Positions 50,092 to 61,846 of a stretch of DNA of 64,000 nt are shown here, piece after piece. The stretch covers positions 37,020,381 to 37,084,380 of the forward strand of contig OX155980.1 in the NCBI GenBank assembly GCA_944548615.1, in the 5' to 3' direction. A model generated the notes under the pieces. The model was not told where the DNA came from. It made no database searches and saw nothing but the letters and a program-made list of their open reading frames with translations. This DNA is from Micropterix aruncella (Eukaryota > Arthropoda > Insecta > Lepidoptera > Micropterigidae). The position numbers were made by a program, and so were the translations under genes. Position 1 is the first letter of the stretch. Every line of letters begins with the position of its first letter.

Positions 50092-50111
50092 AATATCGAT
50101 ATATCGATATT
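50092..50111. repeat. Perfect 20-bp palindrome
   Basis: AATATCGATATATCGATATT, in AT-rich sequence right of the I-clade LINE; a partial repeat (TAATATCGATGTATTG) follows 17 bp later. Confidence 0.8.
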
Positions 50112-50439
50112 AGGATCTAATATCGATGTATTGACGCGGGCCGCGTTCAATTCGGATATTTTGACGTTTACGTATTTTACTAAATTCGAATTCAAAACGT
50201 AAACTGCTTTGATTTTGTAGAATAAAACGAATCCGTGACTGATTTCAACTGTTTTTCGCTTAAATATTGATATTTTAATGTTTCTTTCGACAGTTTAATA
50301 ATCTTATACTAGTTTTTTAACAAACTGGATTGGATTCTCTCTACCAACATGCGTTCGACGTTCTGAGGACGTAAACACAATCAAACACGTCCGACCGCTA
50401 AGCGAGCACGCATATAAATACGAGCACGCGGCACACTAA

Positions 50440-50668
50440 ACGCAACGCCGGCGCTTTTTTAGCGCTTGTGTGAATAATAGAAGTCTCATAATATATATGA
50501 TCTATTCCATTAAACGCCCAACGCCCAGCGCTGAAAATACAACACTGCTCGATAAAAAAGCGTCGCGTTTTAAAAGCGCTGACGTGTGAACATATATTTG
50601 GGAATGCATTTGTTCTATTTGAACGCTTTTTTAACGGACGTTTAAAAAGCTCTCGTGCGAATTAGGCC
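50440..50668. mobile_element. Possible non-autonomous hAT-like element remnant
   Basis: Three related words recur: AGCGCTTGTGTGAATAAT (about 50461), AAGCGCTGACGTGTGAACAT (about 50575) and AGCTCTCGTGCGAATTAGGCC (about 50649), together with CTTTTTTAACG/CTTTTTTAGCG. Repeated GCGCT.GTGTGAAT ends are typical of small hAT-like elements. No target duplication was found. The right edge abuts the Gypsy fragment. Confidence 0.3.
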
Positions 50669-53151
50669 TATGGTGGACACCAAAGAAAACACAAACATAT
50701 GAGCAAAATTGTTGTAACTCGACAGTAGCCAATGCGTCAAGTATTACCTGTCATACCGAGCTCTAGCATACTTCCCTTTCATGCGACATTCAAAACCCGG
50801 CAGTGCTAGACAGGTTTGCTAGCACGACAGACACAGACAAAATTATATCAGTAATGGTAACCACCCGGTACCACACCTTTCTTTATACACGACATTTATT
50901 ATGAAAGTGAAATCAAAGACGTTCTACTAAGATGTAACATTTTTTATAAATATGTTAACGAGGAAACAAAAAAAAAAACATCAAACGGTGGGATTTAGTT
51001 TATAATCCTTTATATGCCATGTGCCTATATTCTTGCCTTCTGCATTAAGCAACACCAAGGGAGAGTGTTTCTTAACTATCTGACATTTTTCATACCTTAC
51101 TTCGAAATGTAGTAATTTCCTGCATTGCTCAGAAAATAGGTTTTCTTAAAACCGTATCCCCAACGGAAAATTCAGCCGGGAGGTGTTTGCGGTCATAATA
51201 TACCTTATTGTGAGCATGCGATTGAAGTAATTTCTTCCGCACGGTATGGAAAACGCCAAGAAGTTCACTCAGATTCTGAGCGTAGGACATTCTGCTACCG
51301 AAAATGACTTCGGCTTGAGATTCCGAGGATTGCGTATAAAAAGAGCCATCTAAAATCGGTTCTCGACCATGGACAAGGAAAAAAGGGATGAAACCCGTGG
51401 CTTCTGAAACAGCCGAATTGATCGCCATCTGAATGGCAGAAAGGTGGAGGTCCCGAGAGCTATGGTCATCCTTAACTGACAATGCCAACGCCGTGACAAC
51501 CCCACGATTCTGCCTCTCAGTTGGATTGACCTGAGGGCAATATTTCGGGTTCAAGTATACCTTGGGAATTCGGTACTTGCTCATTAGACCCGAGAACTCC
51601 TTACAAATAAATTGCTTCCCATTGTCCGAAATGACATACTGCGGAACACCAAATTGCAGAAAGACCTTATGCTCCATAATGTAGCTAACGATTTTATTAA
51701 TAGCACGTTTCAAAGGGAATAGTAAGCAATATTTTCTGAAACAACACGTGACTACTGGAATATGTATATTTCGATCTCTCGTCATCAGGTAGGGACCCAA
51801 AAGATCGATGGAGATGATCTGAAAGGGAAAGGCACACGACTTTGGATTACCCAAATGATCCAACGGAGACACATTCGGATGTTTGTATTACTGACACGTA
51901 TCGCACTTAGAGACGAATTTAACCACGTTTCCATGTAAATTTGGCTAAAAATAGCGCAAACAAAGACGACGATGGGGTTTAAAGACCCCAAAATGAATTG
52001 CCAAAACAGAAGCATGGTTTTCTTGTATGAGCTTTTCTCGGAGAGCTAACGGTACAACTAACTTCCAGTTGTAACAACTGGTAAGTTGGTACTTGCTCCT
52101 CGAGTAACGATACAACTCATTGCCCTTGATCTGGTAGCTGGGATACGCGGCAGGATTGCCGGATACCGCATTAATCAAATCGTTGTACCAGGGATCGGCG
52201 ACAACCGAGACAGCTGCTATAGGAAGTAAGCGAGATAACGCGTCTGGAACGACATTTTCGACACCCTTCTTGTGGATGATCTCAAAGTCAAAAGCCGACA
52301 AACGGATTCCCCACCTAGCCAAGCGTCCCGTTGGGTTTTTAAGCGATAAAAACCAACGTAAACTGGCATGATCAGTGAAGATTTTGACCTTGGGACCGCC
52401 CTCAAAGTAGCCTCGAAAATGCTCGACAGAATGGATCACGCTTAGGGCTTCACGATCAGTAGTAGAGTAACGAGTCTTAGCGGGTAGGAGAGTCCTACTC
52501 GTGAAAGCGATTGGATGTTCTACGCCATCCACTGTCTGGGTAATTACACGACCTAAACCGTACAACGATGCGTCGCAATGTAAAGCAAACGGCTTAGAAT
52601 AGTCCGGACAAGCTAAGATCGGACTTGAAATTAAGGCGGATTTCAATTTTTGAAACGCCTCTTCCGCCTCCGGTGTCCATGCAAACGCGGGAGCACCTTT
52701 GCGGGTACTAGTCAACCGGGAAAGAGGTGCAGAAATACAAGAAAAAATGCGAATGCAACGCCGGTACCAACCGGCCATTCCAAGGAAAACCATTTTAGGT
52801 GAAAGAGGAGTTGGAAAGTCCAAGATACATTTTCCTTTTCGGGATCTGTATGTAGGCCATGGAAATCGACAACATACCCCAGGTACTTTAATTCTTGCCG
52901 GATAAACTGGCATTTTTTTAAATTTATGGAGAGATTCGCATAAATGAGACGATCTAGTACTCTGTCTAAGAGAGAAATATGTTCCTCAAAGGACGACGAG
53001 ACAATTACAATGTCGTCTAAGTAACAAAACACCTTATTATCAAACGAAGGGTCAAACAATTGGTCAGCCAAACGCTGCATACACGACGGCGAGTTTCGAA
53101 CCCCGAAGGGACAGCATTTGAAGGAATAAAATCCTCGACCAGGAACAGTAA
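50669..53151 (-). mobile_element. Internal Gypsy fragment without LTRs (second copy)
   Basis: Homologous to the 22371-31713 element from its 3' non-coding part (about 23923) to the RT (about 27970), but without either LTR. It keeps integrase (ISIDLLGPYL, VISDNGKQF, NPTERQNR), the zinc-type ENHASVLAIHFG, and RNase H (LHCDASLYGLGRV, TDREALSVIHSVEHF, IFTDHASLRWFL), which the first copy has lost. Frameshifts lie near 51900 and 52800-52920. The right end joins Helitron helicase at 53151/53152; the left end joins unrelated sequence at 50669. Confidence 0.88.
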
Positions 53152-53461
53152 CTTCTTTTCCTTTAAACTTCCCAGTTAAAATGGTTGCTTCAAGAATATT
53201 TCCGGTGATCTTTTTGATGACCAAACGCGTACCGTTGCATAATTGAGGTGGATTCAAATTACGTAGGAGAATAATAGGGGAACCAATCTTTAATCGAACG
53301 TTATGTGGTGGCATTCCAGGTATATCTAGTGAATTTAAAAATTCATTTTGAAAATTTACACTTTCATTTTCATCAACAACAGTATCTATTGATTTAAAAG
53401 ACATCAAGATCGCCTGGTAACAACTGTTGTATCTGGAAGTTAATTTCGTCAACATCAACAT
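52712..53461 (-). pseudogene. Chimeric ORF: Helitron helicase tail fused to Gypsy RT
   Basis: One open frame of 249 codons. Its first part is Helitron PIF1-like helicase C-terminus (DIPGMPPHNVRLKIGSPIIL, LCNGTRLVIKKITGNILEA, GKFKGKEV). Without a break it continues as Gypsy RT (TVPGRGFYSFKCCPFGVRNS, CYLDDIVIVS). The switch lies at 53151/53152. The helicase normally continues to its last motifs after GKEV, so both partners are truncated. Fusion in frame may be chance; the ORF lacks its own start and ends in a frameshifted tail. Confidence 0.85.
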
Positions 53462-55209
53462 TTTTGGCTGCCAAAATCGCCCGATGACTGAGCCAGTTAT
53501 GATTCAAGTAATTATTCCGTATATCCGTAAAAATACTCTGAATGAATTCATTTTTTTCCTGAAGAACAGTGCAGAAATTGTCTGGCAGTTTGATGCATTG
53601 CGTATTTGGTTGCAGTTCTATTTTACCGTTCCCAATATCTAGTAATTGTTCGGAAAATATTTGTGCTGATGGATCATTTTGCAATCGTACGCGCGTGTTT
53701 ATGGTCAATCGAAGTGTTTCAACACTTCGCCATAAGAATGATTGTTTCAAACATGCATTAATCTCATCCGCGAAAGTAGAGCGAGGTATAACCGGTAAGG
53801 TCTGTCGGAAATCACAAGACAAAAGTAAGATAGCACCACCGAAAAGTTTATTATTGCCGTTTAAATCTTGCACAGTTCTATGCAATGCTTCGAGTGAATA
53901 TTTGTGAGCCATTGTGCGCTCATCCCAAATTATTATTGAACTCTTCCGCAACACTGCAGCTATTCCACTATTTTTTTTTGTTACATATTGCATTTTGTTT
54001 ATTATGATTGTCCAATGGCAGCTTGAATGTTGGCAGGTTCGCCCACCATCTAGCAAAGTAGCCGCAATGCCTGACGATGCAACTACCAATGCGATTTTCT
54101 GTTGCGACCGTATTTTGACCGATATTAAAAATGTCTTACCGGTTCCACCTGGTGCGTCCAAGAAAAAAAACCGCCTTGTTCAGCAGCAACAGCCAGCATA
54201 ATCCGATCATAAATATTGTTTTGTTCTGCTGTCAGTAATGGCTCACTGTTCATGATAATTGTTGCTAAATTACCATGGTCATATTGTTTTTCTCGTTGTA
54301 AATCGGTGTTGACCAAGTCGGTGGCAGGGCGATCAGGTGTTGGCATACCATAATGATTAAGTGGTAAATTTGAAATTAAAACACATAAATCCTCGATTAA
54401 CACTAACGCTTCATTATACATCTCTGGCGTATAATCTATGTTTTGGCATTGATCTCTTTGTCTAATTCGGTGCAATATGTCTCCTGTCAAACAATTTTTA
54501 TATTTTTCCCACAAAGTTTGTGCTTGCGATGGATAACATGTCGTCAAAATAATTGCAAACAGCTGACGAATGTTATTGGGCGTTGATGTCAACGCAGCAT
54601 CAGCAAGCGTAAAGTCCCAATGGTTATCGTCTTCTAGCAATTGCAGTTCACGACATGCATCTTGGTATGTATTGAATACTCGACCATTAACTGTTCGCAG
54701 AAATTCAAAAGACGTTGATCCGGAAACATTCACCAATAACAAACGTAAATAGAAGCACTCACGTTGCTTTGGATGTACCGTGTAAAGTCGCCCAATGTCT
54801 TAGCTTTGAATATGCCTGTAATGGAAGGATGTGGTTGTCCTTGTTTTCGTGGCTACCATTTTTTACTTGATTTGTTCCATGTGAAATAACGTGGAACATC
54901 AGCTATTGAATTGTAGCTTATATGACACGTTTGTAGGTTTAACATAGCAGCGCCATCTATTGATTACTTACTCAATCCAGTCAACAGATATCGCCATCTG
55001 TTAAAATCGTTTGAAGCTTGTGAATGACAAATAATAGACAAATAATATGCAATAAAATAATATTGCGACTATAAATTAAGATGTAAGCTATCCTATCTTT
55101 TAAGTTGGATCAAACTGCACACGGTGTGCAAATTTGATTCAAATCGGTTAAGTAGTTTAGGAGTCCATCGCGGACAAACAACGTGAGACGTAATGTATAT
55201 ATATTAAGA
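53152..55209 (-). mobile_element. Helitron with 5' terminus and PIF1-like helicase, Rep deleted
   Basis: The minus strand starts at 55209 with TCTTAATATATATACATTAC, preceded by A (A|TC insertion rule), then AACTACTTAACCGATTTGAA and GCACACCGTGTGCAGTTTGA, typical of insect Helitron 5' ends. Coding begins near 54880: LGDFTRY, then TVHPKQRECFYLRLLLVNVS and the region before the helicase; Walker A is APGGTGKTFL, with IIIWDERTMAHK as the DE box and LLLSCDFRQTLPVI. Frameshifts lie near 54755, 54160 and 53430. The Rep nuclease is absent and the helicase end is replaced by Gypsy sequence. Confidence 0.85.
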
Positions 55210-56487
55210 TAACTCTTCAAACATTATCTTTATACCTATACCCGAAAACTTTAAATCACATATAATATAATTAATAGTTGAGGTAGACAAACAGTTAACT
55301 GCTCTTATCCCTACATCTATATTTTGGTTTATAAGCACAACGATAATTTAAAGTGCGGAGCGCCCTCACCTTTATCGGACCACAATTCAACCGGATGACA
55401 ACTGAAGAAGATTCTGCGCATCCGACGCCGCTGAAACGTTCTCGCTAACAAAAGTAGCAGTCATCCTGAACTGATCAAATGCGGTAAGATAATGTTTGCA
55501 AAATTCATCAGTGGCTGGTAAAATTCATCTTTTATAAAACCGATTTATTTCGTCAAAATATTGCAATTGATAAAGTGTGTTTAAAATCTGTACCTCGGAG
55601 GTGTATTGAGTTAGTGTCGGGTTAATAAAGCGGCAAGGTTTAAACATCAAGTGAAGAGGGCAAGCATTGTGATGAGAGACGACGATCGACCGGTGGGTAA
55701 TAATTTAAAACGGTACAGATATATAAGAGCGGATATGCGACTACCCGTCCCACGCTTTAAAATTAATCGCTCGGCTCAACGCTATCGTATGACCGGCCCC
55801 TTATATTGTCTACTATTTTAATTGTTACTCCACCGCTCGCTTGTCGGTAGAAGATGCACTCAGCACTAAAAGGCTAAGGAACAGAGTGGATGCCAGCCAC
55901 ACGGATTGATAGAAATTAAAAATGATAAATCCAAAAAACCATTCATTGGCATATCAAAGCCACAGCAACTTCATTGGTCTGGTTCAAAGGGTAGCAGAGA
56001 CAATACTCATTAATACTGACAGATACCAGGACAAAAAGCTGCAAAAGAGCTAATTTAAACGAGCCAGCTATGCATACTCACAGAGCTCTTTGTCACTATA
56101 AGTTGAATAAGCATCTACTATATCAAACGGGACTAGCTTGAACTAACTGTGCAGATCTTGGCTTGAAAAAGCGTAGACATATCTCTACTTTCTGTGAGTG
56201 TGGACCGTTAACGCTTCAAGTGCTAAGCTAGGACATTTATATGCAGGAGGGCGCTTATAATGCACTTGAAAGGTTAATGCATTTAAGGAGGCAACACTTT
56301 GGTAGGCAAGTTCTAAACAAACTTTGAACATATCCCTCCTTCGAAGAATTCTATACTGGTGGTAAGTAAACGGAGGCACAGAGGATCTGTAAAGTTCGCA
56401 GTGCACCAGGAAGCCTATTCTTGAAAAATGCAGCATGCTAAATTTATCTAAGGCCCATGTAAATCAAACCAACTAGACAAATTTATC
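55210..56487. other. No gene recognised
   Basis: Moderately AT-rich. AGATATATAAGAGCGG near 55710 resembles a TATA region, but nothing beside it supports a promoter or LTR call. Confidence 0.45.
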
Positions 56488-56946
56488 ATGCTAAATTTTT
56501 CAACAATTTACCCCCTGGGCTCAGAGCCCTTACAGATCTTACACACGTCTAATCTAATATCCTGGGCAGTCAACTATTGGAATTTACAGCACAATATACA
56601 AAATTTGAAATGCCACCGCTCGATTCATAATTTTAACAAATTCTTGTCTTGCTTGACTGATGATCCCTCGCCGCTTCATTCAGAATGTATACTTTTAAAT
56701 AAATTAAGCCAGTTTGTCTGTTTTACAAGTACGGAAATGAAAAATAATATATTAATACCTCCAGTGTACAGGGGTGCTAAAAATCTGCGTCAATTGCAAT
56801 TCTCACGATTAGTTTTGTACAAAATACATAGAATAAAAATTGGGGGCTTTTCTGGCTTATGCGAATGGGACAGTGGTGGTTGTAATTATGCTTACTGCTG
56901 CGGTTGTTGTGGTGGCGAACTAGAAGCTGGTACGGAACGGCGATGA
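56488..56946 (+). CDS. Unrecognised ORF, 152 codons
   Basis: An open frame starting MLNFSTIYPLGSEPLQIL with a Cys/Gly-rich end (YAYCCGCCGGELEAG). I recognise no family. It lies about 70 bp upstream of a truncated LINE in the same direction and has no splice or poly-A support. It is probably a chance frame or a decayed repeat. Confidence 0.2.
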   Translation: MLNFSTIYPLGSEPLQILHTSNLISWAVNYWNLQHNIQNLKCHRSIHNFNKFLSCLTDDPSPLHSECILLNKLSQFVCFTSTEMKNNILIPPVYRGAKNLRQLQFSRLVLYKIHRIKIGGFSGLCEWDSGGCNYAYCCGCCGGELEAGTERR

Positions 56947-57024
56947 CGGTTCGGAGCGGTAGCCTGTAGAACCATCGCTCTAATACGTCTCTGCGCGAAC
57001 TGTGAATACAAACATCACTCGGGT

Positions 57025-57942
57025 GTGCCTCAGGGTTCCCACTTAGGTCCGCTTTTATTTCTCTTATATATCAATGACATAACCGTTTGCGTTCATCACT
57101 CGGATATTTTGATTTATGCCGATGATACAAAAATTTACAGAGAGATACATACCTTGGACGACTGTGCTTTGCTCCAAGAAGACATTGATCGCGTTAGTCA
57201 GTACTGCAAAAACAACTGTATCTTCATCAATGTTAGCAAATGCCATGTCATGACGTTCTCCCGAAAATCCTCTAATATACCTCATACTTATCATCTAAAT
57301 GGTAACCGATTAGAATCAGTGACATCTGTTCGAGACCTTGGAGTGATGCTCGATAGCAAAATGATCTTTGCTGATCATATAGATTATGCAATCATGAAAG
57401 CGAATAAACTACTAGGATTCATTCTTAGAGTCTCGACAGTTTTCAAATCCACTGACACTCTGAAATTGTTATTTAATTGTTACGTCAGAAGCCATTTAGA
57501 ATTTGCTTCCGTCGTTTGGAATCCTCAGTACGTTACGTATATCTCTAGAATAGAAGCAGTACAACGGAAATTTTTGAAACGCTTAAACTATATGTCATAT
57601 GTACAACCTTCCTCGTATGCCGAATCCCTTACAATACACAACATGCTGTCACTGCAAAATCGTAGATCCCTGATAGACCTCTCCTATCTTCATAAAATAT
57701 TAAATAATTCAGTTGACTCAATATCGATCGTAGAGAAGATCAAATTAAGTGTTCCCTCACGTCAAACGCGATCGCATAGATTATTCCACCTTCCCGTCGT
57801 AAAAACTAATTCAGCTCGCAATAGCTTCTTATATAGGACCTGCCACTCTTATAACACCAAATTTTCCGACGTCGATGTCTTTGCAACCTCTATTGGTGCA
57901 TTTAAATCAGGTATTGTTGAAATACTAAAAACTTCTGATTAA
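57025..57942 (+). pseudogene. LINE ORF2, RT C-terminal half
   Basis: It keeps the GVPQGSHLGPLLF motif, the catalytic YADD in ILIYADDTKIY, VTSVRDLGVMLDSKM, and the thumb/C-terminal region FNCYVRSHLEFASVVWNPQY and NTKFSDVDVFATS. All of the endonuclease and the fingers part of the RT are lost by 5' truncation, the usual fate of LINE copies. The remaining frame is uninterrupted, so the insertion is fairly young. Confidence 0.88.
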
Positions 57943-58029
57943 TTTTGAGTTAAATCTATTATATTTTTATAAATCTAACTTTCATCTCCGGTAAACCATG
58001 CATTTAATTTATATATGTATATATGTATG

Positions 58030-58236
<207 letters not shown>

Positions 58237-58535
58237 TATTTTTTTTACTCCCACATCTCCCTTCACTCCCACATCTCCCTTCCTTCCCCCGCCTGGTAGA
58301 TTAACCCTTGGAGTAAATGGGTATTTTCATGGATGCATCTGTCTCTTTTGCAGGATTTTCGGCGACATCGACCTTAAAGTACTATAACTACGAAACTACT
58401 ACACCAATCATACAAAGAACAACTGCACAATGATTGCATTGAAATTTCGAATATAGAATATTGAAATATCATTTTGTAAAACAATTAGATAATTATGAAT
58501 AAATATGAGAACGTCAAAGAAGTGAAAAAAACGCG

Positions 58536-58606
58536 GAACCAGATCTGGTCGTATCATACTCAACGGATAATTGTTTAAGAACCAGATTTGGTCGTATCAT
58601 ACTCAA
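58536..58606. repeat. 43-bp tandem duplication
   Basis: GAACCAGATCTGGTCGTATC...ACTCAA at 58536 recurs as GAACCAGATTTGGTCGTATC...ACTCAA at 58579, one mismatch in 28 bases. Confidence 0.9.
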
Positions 58607-58826
58607 GGAACATAGTTAAATATTTTTTTTTTATTTTCTTCTCTTTCTTTAATTATAAAATTTATAAATTTATATATAAAACTTTTGTTGACTTGTTTAA
58701 CTTTCGGAAACATGATTTTGGTTATTGTCACATGCTTTATAAGAAATTTAGTATAAGTACCTATTGTAACTGTTTGTTTCCTAAATAAAATAAAATAAAA
58801 AATAAAAATAAAATCACATTAACATA

Positions 58827-61181
58827 AGGTAAATGTGGGAGTAGTTGACACATAGGTCGTAATTGGCGACTTTAGAATAATAATGTAAATTGGCCAAAAA
58901 TTAATTTGTGGTAATGGTATTTATACCAAATAAAACCTGTTATTTTATAGATTTTACTATGAGATTAAATTAACTCATAATAGTGTAAGTACCAGAAATA
59001 AGGTCATTTTAGTGGAAAGTAGCAAATGCACCAAAAGTTGACATAGGAAAAAATGGTTTGTTTCAATAGTTGACATATTTGTGATGCAATAGTTGACATG
59101 AAAGAAAAAACTATTTTGTCAATAATAATTTATTTATTACAATATTTTTTGTAAGTTAAACAAAAATCAATCCATAATGCTTACTTTATCGACCATATTG
59201 CGACCTTTATCGACCAATCCAAAATGCATAATTTATCGACCCCAATTTCTTTTTCAAAGAAACTTAGACCTGCTTCTTCAGTAATAAATTGACATGATGA
59301 TGTTTCTACAGGTCTGGAAGGTGTGCTTTCATTGTTAGCCAAAACAGTAAGGGTTTTCGAGTAGTCAACTGAATTTTTGTCCCAAAGCAGTAAACCTGCT
59401 TTTCTATATGCATTTTTCATTATTTGATGGTCAAGTGCGTTTATAGTATTATGGATCAAGGGAGCGAAGTTAGACTTCTTTAACTTTGGTGCCGGCAGAT
59501 TTGCGATTCTCCATTTGTAGACCTCTTGCTTCCACTGACTCTTGATTGGACTGAAAAATCCTATATCAAGGGGTTGAAGCAAGTGGGTTGCATTGGGGTA
59601 GAGTGATATAAGTATAAGTTTATCATGGCAAAATTTGCTAGTATGCATTGTTAAATGGCTGGTATGCCCATCAATAAATAATATTATAAGGACCTGAAAG
59701 TTTTTTTTTAAAGAGCCATTTGTAGAATATATTTGTGATGCATTCATAAAATAATTCGCAGTTTATCCACCCAATTTCTGATTTACCAGTTGCCCAATCC
59801 TCTAGTAGCTAGTCCTCTAGTAGCTACGTCAGAAGTAATCTTATTGTATTTAAAAACAACCATTGTTGGAGCAAATACACCTTCTGCATTCGCGTTGGCT
59901 AAAACTGTGAGGCATTCTTTTTCATGAGTATTAACCTGTTGATAAATACTTTTACCACCTTTTCTGGCCAAAACTTTGCTTCCCTTAGGGTTAAGGAAAA
60001 GCGCACTCTTATCACCCGGGATCCATTTTCTAAAATGAGCATGCAATCATGGTTTGTTAAATAGTCGGTAACTTCGTCGAACCAATTATTTATAGCATTT
60101 TTCGGAACAGAAGCTCGAGATGCGGTTAAGTTTTGCGCTACTCGTTCACTTATAATAGTATGTCGTTTAAGAAATGCATCAAACCATACTCTTACTGGAC
60201 GTTCGTCTTTAAAAGGTGTTTCCCTTTTCATTTCTTTTACAAGCATTTGGACGCTGTCTAGAAGATGATTTTTATTTGCAGCAAAATTTGACAGCGCTGA
60301 GGATATGATCCAGGTTTCCAACACTTTTTCCTCATCGGTAGAAAGCACAGTAGCAGGACCCATTTTTTTTTGAACAGGAGCTTTCCCAAACATTTATACA
60401 TTAAAGTAACTCTAGGTACATTGCATTTTTTGCAGCTGTTGCAACCGGCATCCCTCTAATGTGCACATTATCAATAGCTTGAAGCATATTCTCCATTCTC
60501 CTCAGGATATGCCAGCATCTTGCCCTTGATGGGCGGCATGGTTAATCTAAGAGAAAAATTATGATGCAGTACTTGACATAATGCTTGCATGGACATCATC
60601 AGTAGTTGACATTCATGTCAAATATTGGTTCTAGTAACAGCAATGAAACATAAAAAACTATATAAATTATTGTTACTCTACACTGATTACTAATATCATG
60701 CAAACTTGATTCGTACCTAGAAAACCAATAGATGACATGACTGTCAACTACTGATAAAGATTGGGAAATGCGTAACTAGTAATTGACACACACAAAAAAA
60801 TCGCAGCCATTACACCCAGGAAGTTAGTAGGGCAATATATGCAATCACCAGTTAGGTAACGAACAACAATATTCAATAAAACATTAGTGGGTATCCTCAC
60901 AAATAATGCCAAAATGTGACTGAATATAAATTGACTCACCTTTGATGTGTTACAAATATTGGAAAAATTAACTAGTCACAGCCACTTTTTGCAAACAAGA
61001 CACAAAATTACAAAATGGTGGAATCAATGGTGTCAACGTGGTAAAAAAAATATGTTCGGATACACGCCCTATCAATCGGGTGCATTCAAAAATCTACATA
61101 ACACACAGGAGCGTCTTCAAGTGTCCTTAAAGTCAAAGCTGTCAACTAATGAATCAGTGTCAACTATACCCACACTTACCT
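58827..61181 (-). mobile_element. pogo/Tigger-type DNA transposon, complete ends
   Basis: The terminal inverted repeats AGGTAAATGTGGGAGTAGTT (58827) and AGGTAAGTGTGGGTATAGTT (minus strand from 61181) extend to about 25 bp. They are flanked by TA (58825-58826, 61182-61183). Copies of (T)AGTTGACA lie inside both ends (58843, 59034, 59062, 59087; 60603; reversed at 60740, 61142, 61159), likely transposase-binding sites. The transposase gene lies on the minus strand. Length is 2,355 bp, normal for autonomous members. Confidence 0.88.
59181..60530 (-). pseudogene. pogo-type transposase, frameshifted
   Basis: The N-terminal psq-type HTH (MENMLQAIDNVHIRGMPVAT) is followed by a CENP-B-type HTH (KDERPVRVWFDAFLKRHTII, VAQNLTASRASVPKNAINNW). 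The DDE_1 core shows GDKSALFLNPKGSKVLARKG (first Asp), ILFIDGHTSHLT (second Asp) and ATHLLQPLDIGFFSPIKSQW (third acidic residue). At least three breaks separate these: near 60400, near 60020, and a 15-bp tandem duplication (TAGTCCTCTAGTAGC) near 59800-59830. The frame ends at 59181. Confidence 0.87.
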
Positions 61182-61314
61182 TAGTGACATTTCCTCAGCA
61201 TCTAATCATCTTGGTGCTACATAAATATGAAAATCATCGTTTTAAAATGCATTTAGTCACAAATTGAACAAATTCATTTTCTGATACTTCATTTTGATAC
61301 GTCATTTTCTGATA

Positions 61315-61680
61315 AATTTCGCGCGAAATTCGGAAAAAAAAATTTGCCTGCGTTGTTAACAAATTAATAGTCAAAATTTCTTCAAAATATTGAATAAATT
61401 TCGTTTGTTTCAGGTTACCTTTTGTCATAATCACCAAAGTCATTTTGTAAAAACCTCGAAAAATATTCCGAATTATCGCTTACTCATGTTAACATAATAG
61501 GTCATCGCCGCAGGCAACATTTTTTTTTCGAATTCTGCGCGAAATTCGAAAAAAACTTTTTGCTTGCGGTGATATTCCCATAATTAAGAATTGTCTATTG
61601 TTTCAGGATACCTTTTGTTATCAAAACGCAAAGTCATTGAAAAAACCTCGAAAATAGTTTATTTTTTTATAATATCGCAG
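61315..61680. repeat. Two diverged tandem units of about 200 bp
   Basis: Both halves show GCGCGAAATTCG.AAAAAAA, then GTTTCAGG.TACCTTTTGT, CAAAGTCATT and AAAACCTCGAAAA..ATT, in the same order (61319-61488 and 61537-61680). Confidence 0.85.
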
Positions 61681-61783
61681 ACATGTTTTCTCACGAGCAT
61701 GCCATCATTTTTGTAATATCGCGAATTGTTATCGATATTAGAGACCTCGTGATTTATCAACTATTTTCCAGACACTACTCTAC

Positions 61784-61846
61784 ACGTTGGCCACAACGTT
61801 GGTATCAACGTTGGCCGGTAAATTTGGTGAGGCGTCCACACGTTGG
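61784..61846. repeat. ACGTTGG repeats, likely Harbinger subterminal sites
   Basis: ACGTTGG occurs at 61784, 61796, 61808 and 61840, the first three spaced exactly 12 bp (CAACGTTGGCC-like units). They lie just upstream of the first Harbinger exon. Confidence 0.6.

Noticed and set aside
55690..55770. A TATA-like word (AGATATATAAGAGCGG) that could mark an LTR or promoter
   Set aside because: No second copy, no terminal repeats and no coding sequence downstream.
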